DNA of 64,000 nt, taken from contig CAVTSO010000009.1 of the NCBI GenBank assembly GCA_963737445.1, positions 434,001 to 498,000 on the forward strand, given 5' to 3'. This document shows, piece by piece, positions 54,278-63,578 of this stretch (positions within the stretch are counted from its first letter, which is position 1; each line of letters begins with the position of its first letter). A program made the translations under genes and the position numbers. Origin of the DNA: JAICYJ01 sp963737445 (lineage in GTDB: Bacteria > Actinomycetota > Thermoleophilia > Gaiellales > JAICJC01). The notes beneath the pieces are model-generated. The model was given only the letters and a program-made list of their open reading frames with translations, did no database searches and had not been told where the DNA came from.

Positions 54278-55693
54278 CTACAGCTTCGAGCGCAGCAGCT
54301 CCTGCACCTGACGGGCGTCGGCGCGGCCCTGGGTGCGCTTCATGACCTGGCCCACCAGCGCGTTGATCACGCCGTCCTTGCCGCTTTGGAACTGCTCGAC
54401 GAAGGCGGGGTTCTCGGCGATCACCTCGTCCACCATCGCCTCCAGCTCGCCGCTGTCGCCGATCGACGCGAGACCGTGGCGCTCGACCAGCTCGGCCGGA
54501 TCCGCGGCAGGGTCGGCGACCAGCAGCTCGTACACCTGCCGGGCGATGCTGTTGGTGATGGTGCCGCCCGCGATCAGGCCGATCAGCGACGCCAGCGTCG
54601 CAGCCGGGACGGTGTCGACCGGCGCCGGGCGCGTGTTCAGCACCCAGTCGGCCGCGGACTTGGCGTCGGACGACGCGGCCACCGCCTCGAAGTAGTCCGC
54701 CAGGCGCGGCTCGGCGTTGAGGTCGGTCGCGTAGGCGGGCGGCAGTCCGTGCTGCGAGGCGAACCGCTCGATGCGTGCCGCCGGCAGCTCCGGCAGCCCG
54801 TCGCGCAACCGCTCGATCAGCTCCGGCGAGGGCGCCAGCGGCACCAGGTCCGGCTCCGGGAAGTAGCGATAGTCGTGCGCCTCCTCCTTGGAGCGCAGCG
54901 ACCGCAGCGCCTTCGTGCCCGGGTCGTAGTGCAGCGTCTCCTGCACGACCTGCAGCCCGCGCTCCAGCAGGTCGATCTGGCGCCGGATCTCGGCCGCCAT
55001 CCCATCGCCCAGGAACTTGAACGAGTTCATGTTCTTGAGCTCGGTCTTGGTGCCGAACTCGCCGCTTCCAGCCCGCCGCACCGACACGTTGGCATCGCAC
55101 CGCAGCGACCCCTTCTCCATGTCGACGTCGGAGACGCCGATCGTCTGCAGGGTGTTCTTCAGGAGCGCCAGGAAGGCAATGGCCTGCTCCGGCGACCGCA
55201 GGTCGGGCTCGGTCACGATCTCGACCAGCGGCGTGCCACAGCGGTTGAAGTCGACCAGCGTGTACTCGGCGCCACCGATGCGGCCCGCTTCACCGCCGCT
55301 GTGGACGAGCTTGGCGGCGTCCTCCTCGAGGTGCGCGCGGGTGATGCCGATCCTCCCGCCGTCCACGTCGAGATGGCCCTCCAAGCAGATCGGCTCGTCG
55401 TACTGGCTGATCTGATAGGCCTTGGGGCTGTCCGGATAGAAGTAGTTCTTGCGGTGGAACACGCTGCGCTCGGCGATCGCGCAGTTCAGCGCCAGGCCGA
55501 TCTCGATCGCCTTCTCGACCGCCCCCTGGTTGATCACCGGCAGCACGCCCGGGTGGCCCAGGCAGAGCGGGCAGGTGAGCGTGTTGGGCTCGGCGCCGAA
55601 GCGGTTCCCACAGGCGCAGAACATCTTGGTGGCGGTGTTCAGCTGGACGTGGATCTCGAGCCCGATCACGGGCTCCCAGGCGGCCTCGCTCAT
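54278..55693 (-). CDS. gatB: Asp-tRNA(Asn)/Glu-tRNA(Gln) amidotransferase subunit B
   Basis: A 471-aa GatB, the kinase subunit of the tRNA-dependent amidotransferase that converts Glu-tRNA(Gln) or Asp-tRNA(Asn). It shows PVIGLEIHVQLNTATKMFC, the zinc-site cysteines in CACGNRFGAEPNTLTCPLC, HRKNYFYPDSPKAYQISQYD, VDFNRCGTPLVEIVTEPDL and KTELKNMNSFKF. The C-terminal YqeY-like tail ends at the stop at 54278. ATG 55693 overlaps the gatA stop by 4 bp. Order gatC-gatA-gatB. Confidence 0.97.
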   Translation of the reverse strand: MSEAAWEPVIGLEIHVQLNTATKMFCACGNRFGAEPNTLTCPLCLGHPGVLPVINQGAVEKAIEIGLALNCAIAERSVFHRKNYFYPDSPKAYQISQYDEPICLEGHLDVDGGRIGITRAHLEEDAAKLVHSGGEAGRIGGAEYTLVDFNRCGTPLVEIVTEPDLRSPEQAIAFLALLKNTLQTIGVSDVDMEKGSLRCDANVSVRRAGSGEFGTKTELKNMNSFKFLGDGMAAEIRRQIDLLERGLQVVQETLHYDPGTKALRSLRSKEEAHDYRYFPEPDLVPLAPSPELIERLRDGLPELPAARIERFASQHGLPPAYATDLNAEPRLADYFEAVAASSDAKSAADWVLNTRPAPVDTVPAATLASLIGLIAGGTITNSIARQVYELLVADPAADPAELVERHGLASIGDSGELEAMVDEVIAENPAFVEQFQSGKDGVINALVGQVMKRTQGRADARQVQELLRSKL

Positions 55694-57150
55694 CTCGCCT
55701 CCCTCATCGCAGCCGGCACCGGGTCGAACCCGATCGCACCCTCGAGCGCGTGCGCGGCGGCCAGGATCCGGTTCTCCGAGAAGGCTGAGCCGATCAGCTG
55801 GAGGCCCACCGGCAGCCCCTCCGAGAGGCCGCACGGGAGCGAGATCCCGGGCAAGCCGGCCAGGTTCACCGGCACCGTCAGCAGGTCACACGCGTACATG
55901 GCCCAGGGATCGTCGATCCGCTCGCCGATCGGGAAGGCCACCGTCGGTGACGCAGGCGTGGCGATCAGGTCGACGTCGGCGAACGCCTGGCCGAACTCGC
56001 GACGGATCAGCGTACGCACCCGCTGGGCGGTGCCGTAGTAGGCGTCGTAGTAGCCGGCCGAGAGCACGTAGGTGCCGAGCATGATGCGGCGCTTGACCTC
56101 GGCCCCGAACCCGCTCGAGCGCGTGCGCCCGTACATCTCGACGATCGTGTCACCCGGCTCCTCGAGCCGCAGGCCGTAGCGCACCCCGTCGAACCGGGCC
56201 AGGTTGGCCGACGCCTCGGCAGGGGCGATCAGGTAATAGGCGGGCAGGGCGTGGACGGCCGTCGGCAGCGTGATCTCGCGCACCGAGGCTCCCAGGTGCT
56301 GCGCATGCTCCAGCGACCGGTCGAACGCCTCGCGCACACCCGGCTCGACGCCCTGGGCCAGCAGGTCGGTGGGCACCCCGATGGTCACCCCGCTCAGGTC
56401 GTCACCTTCGGGCACGGCGATCGGCTCCGGCAGGTCCACCGAGGTCGAGTCGCAGTGATCCCGGCCGGCGATCACCTGCAGTGCCAGCGCTGCGTCGCGG
56501 ACCGTCAGCGCAAACGGGCCGATCTGGTCGAGCGAACTGCCGAAGGCGATCAGGCCATGGCGCGAGACAGCGCCGTACGTGGGCTTCATGCCGACCACCC
56601 CGCAGAGCGCCGCCGGCTGGCGGATCGAGCCGCCGGTGTCGGTGCCCAGAGCCAGCGGCGCCAGGCCCGCGGCCACAGCCGCCGCCGAGCCGCCGCTGGA
56701 CCCGCCCGGCACCATGCGCGCGTCCCAGGGGTTGTGCGTGGCGCCGAAGGCGGAGTGCTCCGTGGAGGAGCCCATTGCGAACTCGTCCATGTTGGTCTTG
56801 CCGAGCGGGATCAACCCGGCCGCGCGGGCGCGGGTGACGACGCCGGCGTCGTACAGCGGCCGGTGCCCCACCAGGATGCGGGAGCCGGCCGTGGTCTCCT
56901 CGCCCCGCAGGCAGAGGATGTCCTTGAGCGCGATCGGGACGCCCTGCAGGCCGCTGCGACCCTCACGGTCGAACCGCGCAGCCTCCTCGCGAGCCGCGTC
57001 GGCACGCGTCCGCAGATAGCAGTTGAGGTCGCCGTCCTGCTGCTCGATGCGGGCCAGAAAGGCGTCCACCAGTTCCACGCACGACACGTCACCGGCGTCG
57101 AGCAGCGCGATGCAGCCTTCGGCGGTGAGACCGAGGGTGTCCTGGGTCAT
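55690..57150 (-). CDS. gatA: Asp-tRNA(Asn)/Glu-tRNA(Gln) amidotransferase subunit A
   Basis: A 486-aa amidase-signature enzyme that releases ammonia from glutamine. The catalytic triad is visible as K76 in GVPIALKDILC, cis-Ser S151 in VPGGSSGGSAAAVAAG and nucleophile S175 in GTDTGGSIRQPAALCG. VGMKPTYGAVSRHGLIAFGS follows. The start overlaps the gatC stop by 4 bp. Length and motifs are normal. Confidence 0.97.
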   Translation of the reverse strand: MTQDTLGLTAEGCIALLDAGDVSCVELVDAFLARIEQQDGDLNCYLRTRADAAREEAARFDREGRSGLQGVPIALKDILCLRGEETTAGSRILVGHRPLYDAGVVTRARAAGLIPLGKTNMDEFAMGSSTEHSAFGATHNPWDARMVPGGSSGGSAAAVAAGLAPLALGTDTGGSIRQPAALCGVVGMKPTYGAVSRHGLIAFGSSLDQIGPFALTVRDAALALQVIAGRDHCDSTSVDLPEPIAVPEGDDLSGVTIGVPTDLLAQGVEPGVREAFDRSLEHAQHLGASVREITLPTAVHALPAYYLIAPAEASANLARFDGVRYGLRLEEPGDTIVEMYGRTRSSGFGAEVKRRIMLGTYVLSAGYYDAYYGTAQRVRTLIRREFGQAFADVDLIATPASPTVAFPIGERIDDPWAMYACDLLTVPVNLAGLPGISLPCGLSEGLPVGLQLIGSAFSENRILAAAHALEGAIGFDPVPAAMREAR

Positions 57151-57431
57151 GAGGTCGGAGGTACCCGGAACGCGCCATCCTGCGCGGCCGGGGCGTTGGC
57201 GAGCACCTCGTCGCGCGGCCAGCTGGGACGTGACCGGTCGGGCCGCGTCACGTTCTCGACCTCGAGCGCGTGCGCGGTCGGCGGCACACCCTCCAGGTCG
57301 AGGGCGGCCAGGGCCTCGACGTGGCCGAGGATCCCGGACAGCTGCTCCGACATGCGCGCCACCTCTTCGTCGCTCAGCGAGAGGTTGGCGAGCCGCGCCA
57401 CGTGCAGCACGTCGTCGGAGGAGATGGCCAT
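57147..57431 (-). CDS. gatC: Asp-tRNA(Asn)/Glu-tRNA(Gln) amidotransferase subunit C
   Basis: A 94-aa GatC, the small stabilising subunit that wraps around GatA. It shows VLHVARLANLSLSDEEVARM, ILGHVEALAALDLEGVPPTA and the end LANAPAAQDGAFRVPPT, all typical. ATG 57431 is chosen because the upstream continuation of the frame is not GatC-like. It is the first gene of gatCAB, 64 bp after the cold-shock gene and its hairpin. Confidence 0.95.
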   Translation of the reverse strand: MAISSDDVLHVARLANLSLSDEEVARMSEQLSGILGHVEALAALDLEGVPPTAHALEVENVTRPDRSRPSWPRDEVLANAPAAQDGAFRVPPTS

Positions 57432-57456
57432 CGATCGAGAGGATAGACGACCGTCA

Positions 57457-57482
57457 GGCGCCGGATCCCACCGTCCGGCGCC
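57457..57482 (-). terminator. Hairpin after the cold-shock gene
   Basis: A perfect 9-bp stem GGCGCCGGA/TCCGGCGCC with an 8-nt loop follows the cold-shock stop by 13 bp on minus and precedes gatC. There is no T-run, so termination may be partial. Confidence 0.5.
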
Positions 57483-57495
57483 CTCGACGGCTTCG

Positions 57496-57699
57496 CTATC
57501 CGATCGGGCGGACTGCGCTGGCCTGCAGCCCCTTGTTCCCCTGGGCGACCTCGAACTCGACCCGCTGACCCTCGGCAAGGCTCTTGTAGCCGTCGCCCTG
57601 GATCTCCGAGAAGTGCACGAACACGTCCTCACCGCCGTCCTGCTGGATGAAGCCGTAACCCTTTTCGTTGCTGAACCACTTGACCGTACCTTCTGCCAA
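57496..57699 (-). CDS. Cold-shock protein (CspA family)
   Basis: A 67-aa single OB-fold cold-shock protein that binds single-stranded nucleic acid. RNP1 is GYGFIQQ and RNP2 is VFVHFSEI, after the usual GTVKWFSNEKG start; the end is NKGLQASAVRPIG. The start is TTG 57699: GGAGGA (57706-57711) lies 6 nt upstream and no ATG or GTG fits. A promoter is visible just upstream, giving a leader of about 50 nt that may regulate translation, as is common for this family. Confidence 0.95.
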   Translation of the reverse strand: MAEGTVKWFSNEKGYGFIQQDGGEDVFVHFSEIQGDGYKSLAEGQRVEFEVAQGNKGLQASAVRPIG

Positions 57700-57753
57700 C
57701 CTAGGTCCTCCTCGACCAGCGGACCGGTATGGACCGCTTTGCTGAATCGCGCG

Positions 57754-57782
57754 AATATAGAGGACCGTGCGGTCGGCCGCAA
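57754..57782 (-). promoter_or_regulatory. Promoter of the cold-shock gene
   Basis: In the minus reading TTGCGG (57777-57782) and TATATT (57754-57759) are separated by 17 nt. This is the best -35/-10 pair I see in the window and lies 55 bp before the TTG start. Confidence 0.65.
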
Positions 57783-57809
57783 TCGCGGCCGATTTGGGAC
57801 GGTCGCGGC

Positions 57810-58655
57810 TCAGTGCCGCAGCCGGGCCGCTTCCAGCGTGTTCGAGAGCAGCATGGCGATCGTCATCGGGCCTACGCCGCCCGGTACTGGAGTGATCGCG
57901 CCGGCCACCTGCGAGGCCGATTCGTAGTCGACGTCGCCCACCAGGCCCGCCTCGGTGCGGTTGATGCCGACGTCGATCACGGCCGCGCCCGGCTTGATCA
58001 TGTCGCCCCTGATCATCTGTGGCCGGCCCACCGCCGCCACCAGGATGTCGGCCCGGCGCGTGACCTCGCCCAGGTCGCGGGTGCGCGAGTGGGCAATGGT
58101 GACCGTTGCGCTCTGGTGCAGGAGCAGCAGCGCCACCGGCTTGCCGACGATGTCGGAGCGGCCCACCACCACGGCCTCGGCGCCGGTGACCGGGATGTCG
58201 TAGGCGCGCAGCAGCTCCATCACGCCGGCCGGCGTGCACGGACGCAGCCCCGGCTGGTTGGCCACGAGCCGGCCCACGCTGATCGGGTGGAAGCCGTCGA
58301 CGTCCTTGGTCGGCTCGATCAGCTCCAGCACCGGCTTCGAATCGAGGTCGCCCGGCAGCGGCAGCTGCACGAGGATCCCGTCGACCCGCTCGTCGGCGTT
58401 CCATCGTGCGACGGCGCTTTCGACCTCGTCCTGGCTGGAAGTCGCCGGCAGCTGCTCGTGGAACGAGGCCATGCCCAGCTCGCGGGTGCGCTCACCCTTG
58501 CTGCGGACGTACACCTGCGAGGCCGGGTCCTCTCCCACCAGGATCGTGACCAGGCCGGGCGTGTGCCCGGTCTCGGCGACGAACTCTGCCACCTCGCGGC
58601 CGACCCGCGCCTGCACCGCCGCCGCGGTCTGTTTGCCGTCGATCACCGTCGCCAT
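57810..58655 (-). CDS. folD: Bifunctional methylenetetrahydrofolate dehydrogenase / methenyltetrahydrofolate cyclohydrolase
   Basis: A 281-aa FolD that interconverts one-carbon forms of tetrahydrofolate. The catalytic Y49 and K53 are in ASQVYVRSKGERTRELGM, followed by DGILVQLPLPGDLDS, the NADP-binding VVGRSDIVGKPVALLLLHQ and the ending ITPVPGGVGPMTIAMLLSNT. ATG 58655 is the family start. It is divergent from the Flp pilin gene; the 218-bp gap holds the structured pilin leader. Confidence 0.96.
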   Translation of the reverse strand: MATVIDGKQTAAAVQARVGREVAEFVAETGHTPGLVTILVGEDPASQVYVRSKGERTRELGMASFHEQLPATSSQDEVESAVARWNADERVDGILVQLPLPGDLDSKPVLELIEPTKDVDGFHPISVGRLVANQPGLRPCTPAGVMELLRAYDIPVTGAEAVVVGRSDIVGKPVALLLLHQSATVTIAHSRTRDLGEVTRRADILVAAVGRPQMIRGDMIKPGAAVIDVGINRTEAGLVGDVDYESASQVAGAITPVPGGVGPMTIAMLLSNTLEAARLRH

Positions 58656-58753
58656 GGCGGCGCACCATAGCGAATTCTCAGATCCACAAAGTATCCGAAC
58701 GGGTGATACCAGCGGATCAGGCCAGCGCCTATCAGTGAGATACACGTCTACGA

Positions 58754-58874
58754 CGGCAGTTCCCCCAAACAGGGGAAATCGCCAGCAAGCCCTCAAGGCT
58801 CCTTGGCAACTGCCGAAAGAGATCGCACAGGATCCGCCTCCCGCGGCGGCTCCGCGAAACCGGATGGGGGGAGG
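58754..58874 (+). promoter_or_regulatory. Structured mRNA leader of the Flp pilin gene (candidate riboswitch-like element)
   Basis: CGGCAGTT (58754-58761) pairs perfectly with AACTGCCG (58808-58815) and encloses two hairpins. The first is CCCC/GGGG at 58762-58775. The second runs 58781-58807, with GCCA/TGGC and AGCC/GGCT. This gives a three-way junction. Downstream, ATCCG (58832-58836) can pair with CGGAT (58861-58865), while CCTCCC (58837-58842) can instead pair with GGGAGG (58869-58874), the pilin ribosome-binding site. I do not find the conserved core of the cyclic-di-GMP-I class or another class I know. The element is proposed from pairing only. Confidence 0.45.
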
Positions 58875-58882
58875 TGAATTCC

Positions 58883-59053
58883 TTGATCGAGTACCTGAGC
58901 CGCCTGTTCGCGGATCTCAAGGAGGAGTCGGGCCAGACGATGGCTGAGTATGCCGTCGTGCTCGGCGTCATCACCATTGCTGTGGTGGTCACCCTCGGCC
59001 TCCTGAGCACCAAGATCTCCGCCGTTCTCAATAGCGTGATTGCCGCCATGTAA
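58883..59053 (+). CDS. flp: Flp-type pilin (major Tad pilus subunit)
   Basis: A 56-aa prepilin. After a charged leader (MIEYLSRLFADLKEESG) comes QTMAEYAVVLGVITIAVVV, with the Flp-type processing site between Gly and Gln, Glu at +5 and Tyr at +6, and then one hydrophobic helix and a short tail. TTG 58883 is chosen because GGAGG (58870-58874) lies 8 nt upstream; the GTG at 58874 overlaps that site. The prepilin peptidase (TadV) is not in the window. It is the first gene of the Tad operon and is followed by a terminator. Confidence 0.93.
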   Translation: MIEYLSRLFADLKEESGQTMAEYAVVLGVITIAVVVTLGLLSTKISAVLNSVIAAM

Positions 59054-59067
59054 TTATGGCTTCCCTC

Positions 59068-59112
59068 GGCGGGTTCCCGGGTCCTCAGTAGCCCGGGAGC
59101 CCGCCTACTTTT
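59068..59112 (+). terminator. Terminator/attenuator after the Flp pilin gene
   Basis: Stem GGCGGG-TT-CCCGGG paired with CCCGGG-AG-CCCGCC (59068-59081 with 59092-59105), loop of 10 nt, followed by TACTTTTGT. It lies 14 bp after the pilin stop. Partial termination here would give much more pilin than assembly proteins, as needed for a polymer subunit. Confidence 0.85.
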
Positions 59113-59148
59113 GTCCCCCGCACACGTCACCCAGGGTCTGGGAGCTCC

Positions 59149-59553
59149 GTGAAGATCAAGAAACGCACCACAACCGACGAAGGCCAGGCGGTCGTTGAGT
59201 TCGCCGTCATCCTTCCCGTGCTGCTGCTGGTGCTGTTCGCGATCCTGCAGTTCGGAGTGCTCTTCAACAACTACATCCAGGTGACGGCCGCCGCCCGTGA
59301 GGGTGCGCGCAAGGCGGCCACGAGCCGCACGCTGGGAGTCGCCGGTGCCGAGAGTGCCGCCACCGCCGCCGCAAAGTCGGCTGCGCCGGGGCTGAACACG
59401 TCCAACATGGGGATCACGTATCCCAACAGCCCGACGTTCGTTCAGGGCTCGGACGTGAAGGTGCAGGTCACCTACCCGTATTCGATCAGCATCATCGGCC
59501 TGGTTGTCTCGTCCGGCAATCTGACCGCTTCGACCACGATGCGGGTCGAGTAA
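59149..59553 (+). CDS. TadE-like minor pilin (first copy)
   Basis: A 134-aa pseudopilin. The TadE pattern EGQAVVEFAVILPVLLLVLF with the Glu inside the hydrophobic helix, then NYIQVTAAAREGARKAATSR, is clear. The C-terminal half is beta-rich and ends VVSSGNLTASTTMRVE. GTG start at 59149. The next gene is a second TadE-like protein with similar N- and C-terminal parts, indicating tandem duplication. It would be processed and built into or around the Tad pilus. Confidence 0.9.
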   Translation: MKIKKRTTTDEGQAVVEFAVILPVLLLVLFAILQFGVLFNNYIQVTAAAREGARKAATSRTLGVAGAESAATAAAKSAAPGLNTSNMGITYPNSPTFVQGSDVKVQVTYPYSISIIGLVVSSGNLTASTTMRVE

Positions 59554-59582
59554 CACCAAACGCTTTGGACCTTCCCCGCCTG

Positions 59583-60020
59583 ATGATCCGTCTCCCCCAC
59601 ACCAAGGCTCATCCAACCCCGGCCCGACCACGTCGGGCCGGCGGACGTTCCTCGGGACAGGCGATGGTGGAGTTCGCGCTGGTCGCGCCGGTGCTGTTCC
59701 TGATGCTGATCGCGATCTTCCAGTTCGGTCAGGCGTTCACCGATTACATCCAGGTCACGAATGCTGCGCGCGACGGTGCCCGCAAGGCGATCGTGTCGCG
59801 ATCGGACGCAAACGGCGTCACGACGGTGCAGAACACCGTCAAGGCGTCGGTGTGGTCGCTCAACAAGTCCAATATGGGCATCACCGTGTCTCCCGGCCAG
59901 CCGTGGACGGCCGGGCAGTCGGTGACCGTGACCGTGACGTATCCGTACAACATCAGCATCATGGGCGTGGTAGTGGGGTCGGGAACGCTGACCTCGTCGA
60001 CCACCCAGCGCATCGAATAG
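59583..60020 (+). CDS. TadE-like minor pilin (second copy)
   Basis: A 145-aa pseudopilin with a longer basic leader (KAHPTPARPRRAGGR), then SGQAMVEFALVAPVLFLMLI and TDYIQVTNAARDGARKAIVS. Its end (SNMGITVSPG, VTYPYNISIMGVVVGSGTL) closely matches the first TadE copy. ATG 59583 is used; a TTG at 59565 would add six residues. No strong ribosome-binding site is seen at either. After its stop there are 121 bp without a gene before cpaB. Confidence 0.88.
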   Translation: MIRLPHTKAHPTPARPRRAGGRSSGQAMVEFALVAPVLFLMLIAIFQFGQAFTDYIQVTNAARDGARKAIVSRSDANGVTTVQNTVKASVWSLNKSNMGITVSPGQPWTAGQSVTVTVTYPYNISIMGVVVGSGTLTSSTTQRIE

Positions 60021-60141
60021 CAGATCCCCCCAACGGTGGTCGCGCAGCTGGATTTCGCGTGACCCTCAAGTCCCGAAGAGGCCGTGCCGATAGCACCTCA
60101 GCTAGGTCTCTTACGTCTTCCGTCCCAAGTGAGGCAGCCGC

Positions 60142-60933
60142 ATGACGTACAACGTCCGTAACATCGCGATCGCGCTGGTTTTGGCCGGCATCGCGGCGTT
60201 CCTCGTGATCATGTACACGGGGAATGTGCAGAAGCAGGCACATAACTCGCAGCAGACCACCACGGTTCTGGTTGCGACCGCCGACATCCCAGCCGGCACC
60301 ACAGTCGCCGACGCGATTTCGGGCGGCCAGATCCAGACCCATCAGGTCGTGCAGCAGGACGTGATCGTTGGCGCCCTGACCGACGAGAAGTCGCTGAACA
60401 GCTCCTACGTCACCAAGCAGGATCTGTATTCCGGTCAGCAGGTCACCGCGTCGATGTTCGCGCCTTCGGACGAGACACGGCTGGTCACGCAAATCAAGCA
60501 GAACTACCGCGCCATGCAGATCGGCCTCACCCCGGACGAGCTCCTGGGTGGCACGATCCAGGCCGGCGATCACGTCGACATGGTCGGCACCTACACGGTG
60601 CACCCGTCCAACGGCGACCCCGACTACGACGTCAGCCGCATCATCGTGCGCGACGTGCAGGTGCTGAAGGCGCCTGACGTCAACACGACCACCGGCCAGC
60701 TGGCCGCGAGCACCACCACCCCGTCGATCACCGTCGCGGTGCCCGACACGGTGGTGCCGAAGATCACCTTCACGCTGCATGGCGGCGACGGTGCTCTCTG
60801 GTTCGTGCTGCGGCCCGCCAACGCCTCGCAGGATGGCCCGATCACCCTGGCCACGGTGCAGTCCGTGATCTTCGAGGGCCTCAACGCCCGCCAGATCATC
60901 CAGGCCTTCAGCTCGAAGGGGACGGGACATTGA
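60142..60933 (+). CDS. cpaB: Flp pilus assembly protein CpaB/RcpC
   Basis: A 263-aa protein anchored by one N-terminal helix (IAIALVLAGIAAFLVIMYTG). It carries a SAF-type domain (TTVLVATADIPAGTTVADAI, DLYSGQQVTASMFAP) and an RcpC-like part with GLTPDELLGGTIQAGDHVDM and VRDVQVLKAPDV. CpaB proteins sit on the outer face of the membrane and help assemble the Tad pilus channel or anchor it. Its stop overlaps the cpaE start (TTGA). In Gram-positive lineages it occurs without an outer-membrane secretin, as here. Confidence 0.9.
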   Translation: MTYNVRNIAIALVLAGIAAFLVIMYTGNVQKQAHNSQQTTTVLVATADIPAGTTVADAISGGQIQTHQVVQQDVIVGALTDEKSLNSSYVTKQDLYSGQQVTASMFAPSDETRLVTQIKQNYRAMQIGLTPDELLGGTIQAGDHVDMVGTYTVHPSNGDPDYDVSRIIVRDVQVLKAPDVNTTTGQLAASTTTPSITVAVPDTVVPKITFTLHGGDGALWFVLRPANASQDGPITLATVQSVIFEGLNARQIIQAFSSKGTGH

Positions 60934-62126
60934 GCTCCTCACCGATCAAGGTATTCATCACCGGCGCGGCCAACGGCCTCGCCGAGGTGAGGGAGGGTCT
61001 CGCCGATCACCCCGAGGTGGAGCTCGTCGGCACCGCCGCCGATCCCGCCAAGGCCGGCACCAAGCTGGCCGAGTCCGGGGCGCAGGTGATCCTGCACGGC
61101 ACCACCTCCACCGATCACGTTCCCACCGCGGAGATCGAGGCGATCCGCAGCGTCACCGCAGCCCCGATCGTGCTGGTCACCTCGGCCAGCGCCAACGCCC
61201 TGCTCTCGGAGGCGCTGTCGGCCGGGATCTTCGACGTGGTGCTGCTGCCGCAGCTGACCGACGGCATCGTCTTCACGATCAAGAAGGCGAACTCGCTGGC
61301 GGCCGGCCGGACAACCGGCGGCGGCAGCGGCAAGACCACCGCGGCGCTGGAAGGCCGTGTGGTCACGTTCTTCTCGCCCAAGGGCGGGGCCGGCAAGACC
61401 GTTCTGGCCTGCAACCTGGCCGCGACGGTCGCGCGCCAGCAGCAGCGCAAGACCTTGCTGCTGGACCTCGACCTGCAGTTCGGCGACGCCGCGATCATGA
61501 TGGGCATCGAGCCGGAGAAGACGATCTATGACCTGGTCATGGCTCGTCGCGAGCTGGACACCGACGCCCTGGCCGGCTACGTCACGGCCCACTCGTCCGG
61601 CGTGCACGTGCTTCCCGCACCGCTGCGCCCGGAGGACGCCGAGCTGGTCACCGAGGAGCGCCTCGGCCATCTGTTCGCCGTGGCCAAGGAGAGCTACGAC
61701 GTGATCGTCGTCGACACGCCGCCGTTCTTCCACGGCCCGGTGCTGTCCACTCTGGATCGCACCGACCAGCTGCTGCTGGTGGCGTCGCCCGACGTGCCGA
61801 CGGTCAAGAACATCAAGCTGACGATGCAGACGCTCGACCTGCTGCACTACCCCAAGGAGCGGCGGCACCTGCTGCTGAACCGCGCGGGGTCGAAGGTCGG
61901 GCTGAAGGCCCAGGAGATCGAGCGCGCGCTGGACATGAAGGTCGCGTTCGAGGTGCCGGTCGAGCGCGAGGTCGCAGTCTCTGTCAACCGAGGCGTCCCG
62001 ATCGCGATCTCGAGCCCGCGCTCCGCCGTTGGCAAGTCGCTCCAGGATGTCGCCGACAAGCTCGTGCCGCTGCGCACGACCGGCGCCGTCGAGGGTGGCG
62101 GCAAGAAGTTCCGAAGGAAGGGATAA
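60930..62126 (+). CDS. cpaE: CpaE/TadZ-type pilus localisation ATPase
   Basis: A 398-aa protein with an N-terminal receiver-like domain (about 5-118) lacking an obvious phospho-acceptor Asp in the normal setting, and a C-terminal MinD/ParA-type ATPase. The deviant Walker A is SPKGGAGKTVLACNLAA with KGGAGKT at 151-157; LLLDLDLQFGDAAIMMG and VIVVDTPPFFHGPVLSTLD follow. A basic tail (GGGKKFRRKG) ends it. TadZ/CpaE proteins place the Tad machinery at the right cell site. The start is TTG 60930, coupled to cpaB. The next gene begins after 3 bp. Confidence 0.92.
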   Translation: MSSSPIKVFITGAANGLAEVREGLADHPEVELVGTAADPAKAGTKLAESGAQVILHGTTSTDHVPTAEIEAIRSVTAAPIVLVTSASANALLSEALSAGIFDVVLLPQLTDGIVFTIKKANSLAAGRTTGGGSGKTTAALEGRVVTFFSPKGGAGKTVLACNLAATVARQQQRKTLLLDLDLQFGDAAIMMGIEPEKTIYDLVMARRELDTDALAGYVTAHSSGVHVLPAPLRPEDAELVTEERLGHLFAVAKESYDVIVVDTPPFFHGPVLSTLDRTDQLLLVASPDVPTVKNIKLTMQTLDLLHYPKERRHLLLNRAGSKVGLKAQEIERALDMKVAFEVPVEREVAVSVNRGVPIAISSPRSAVGKSLQDVADKLVPLRTTGAVEGGGKKFRRKG

Positions 62127-62129
62127 CCC

Positions 62130-63577
<1,448 letters not shown>

Positions 63578-63578
<1 letters not shown>

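Noticed and set aside
58754..58874. Cyclic-di-GMP-I (GEMM) riboswitch
   Set aside because: The conserved GCAAACC and ACGCAAAGCC cores are absent. I therefore call only an unclassified structured leader.
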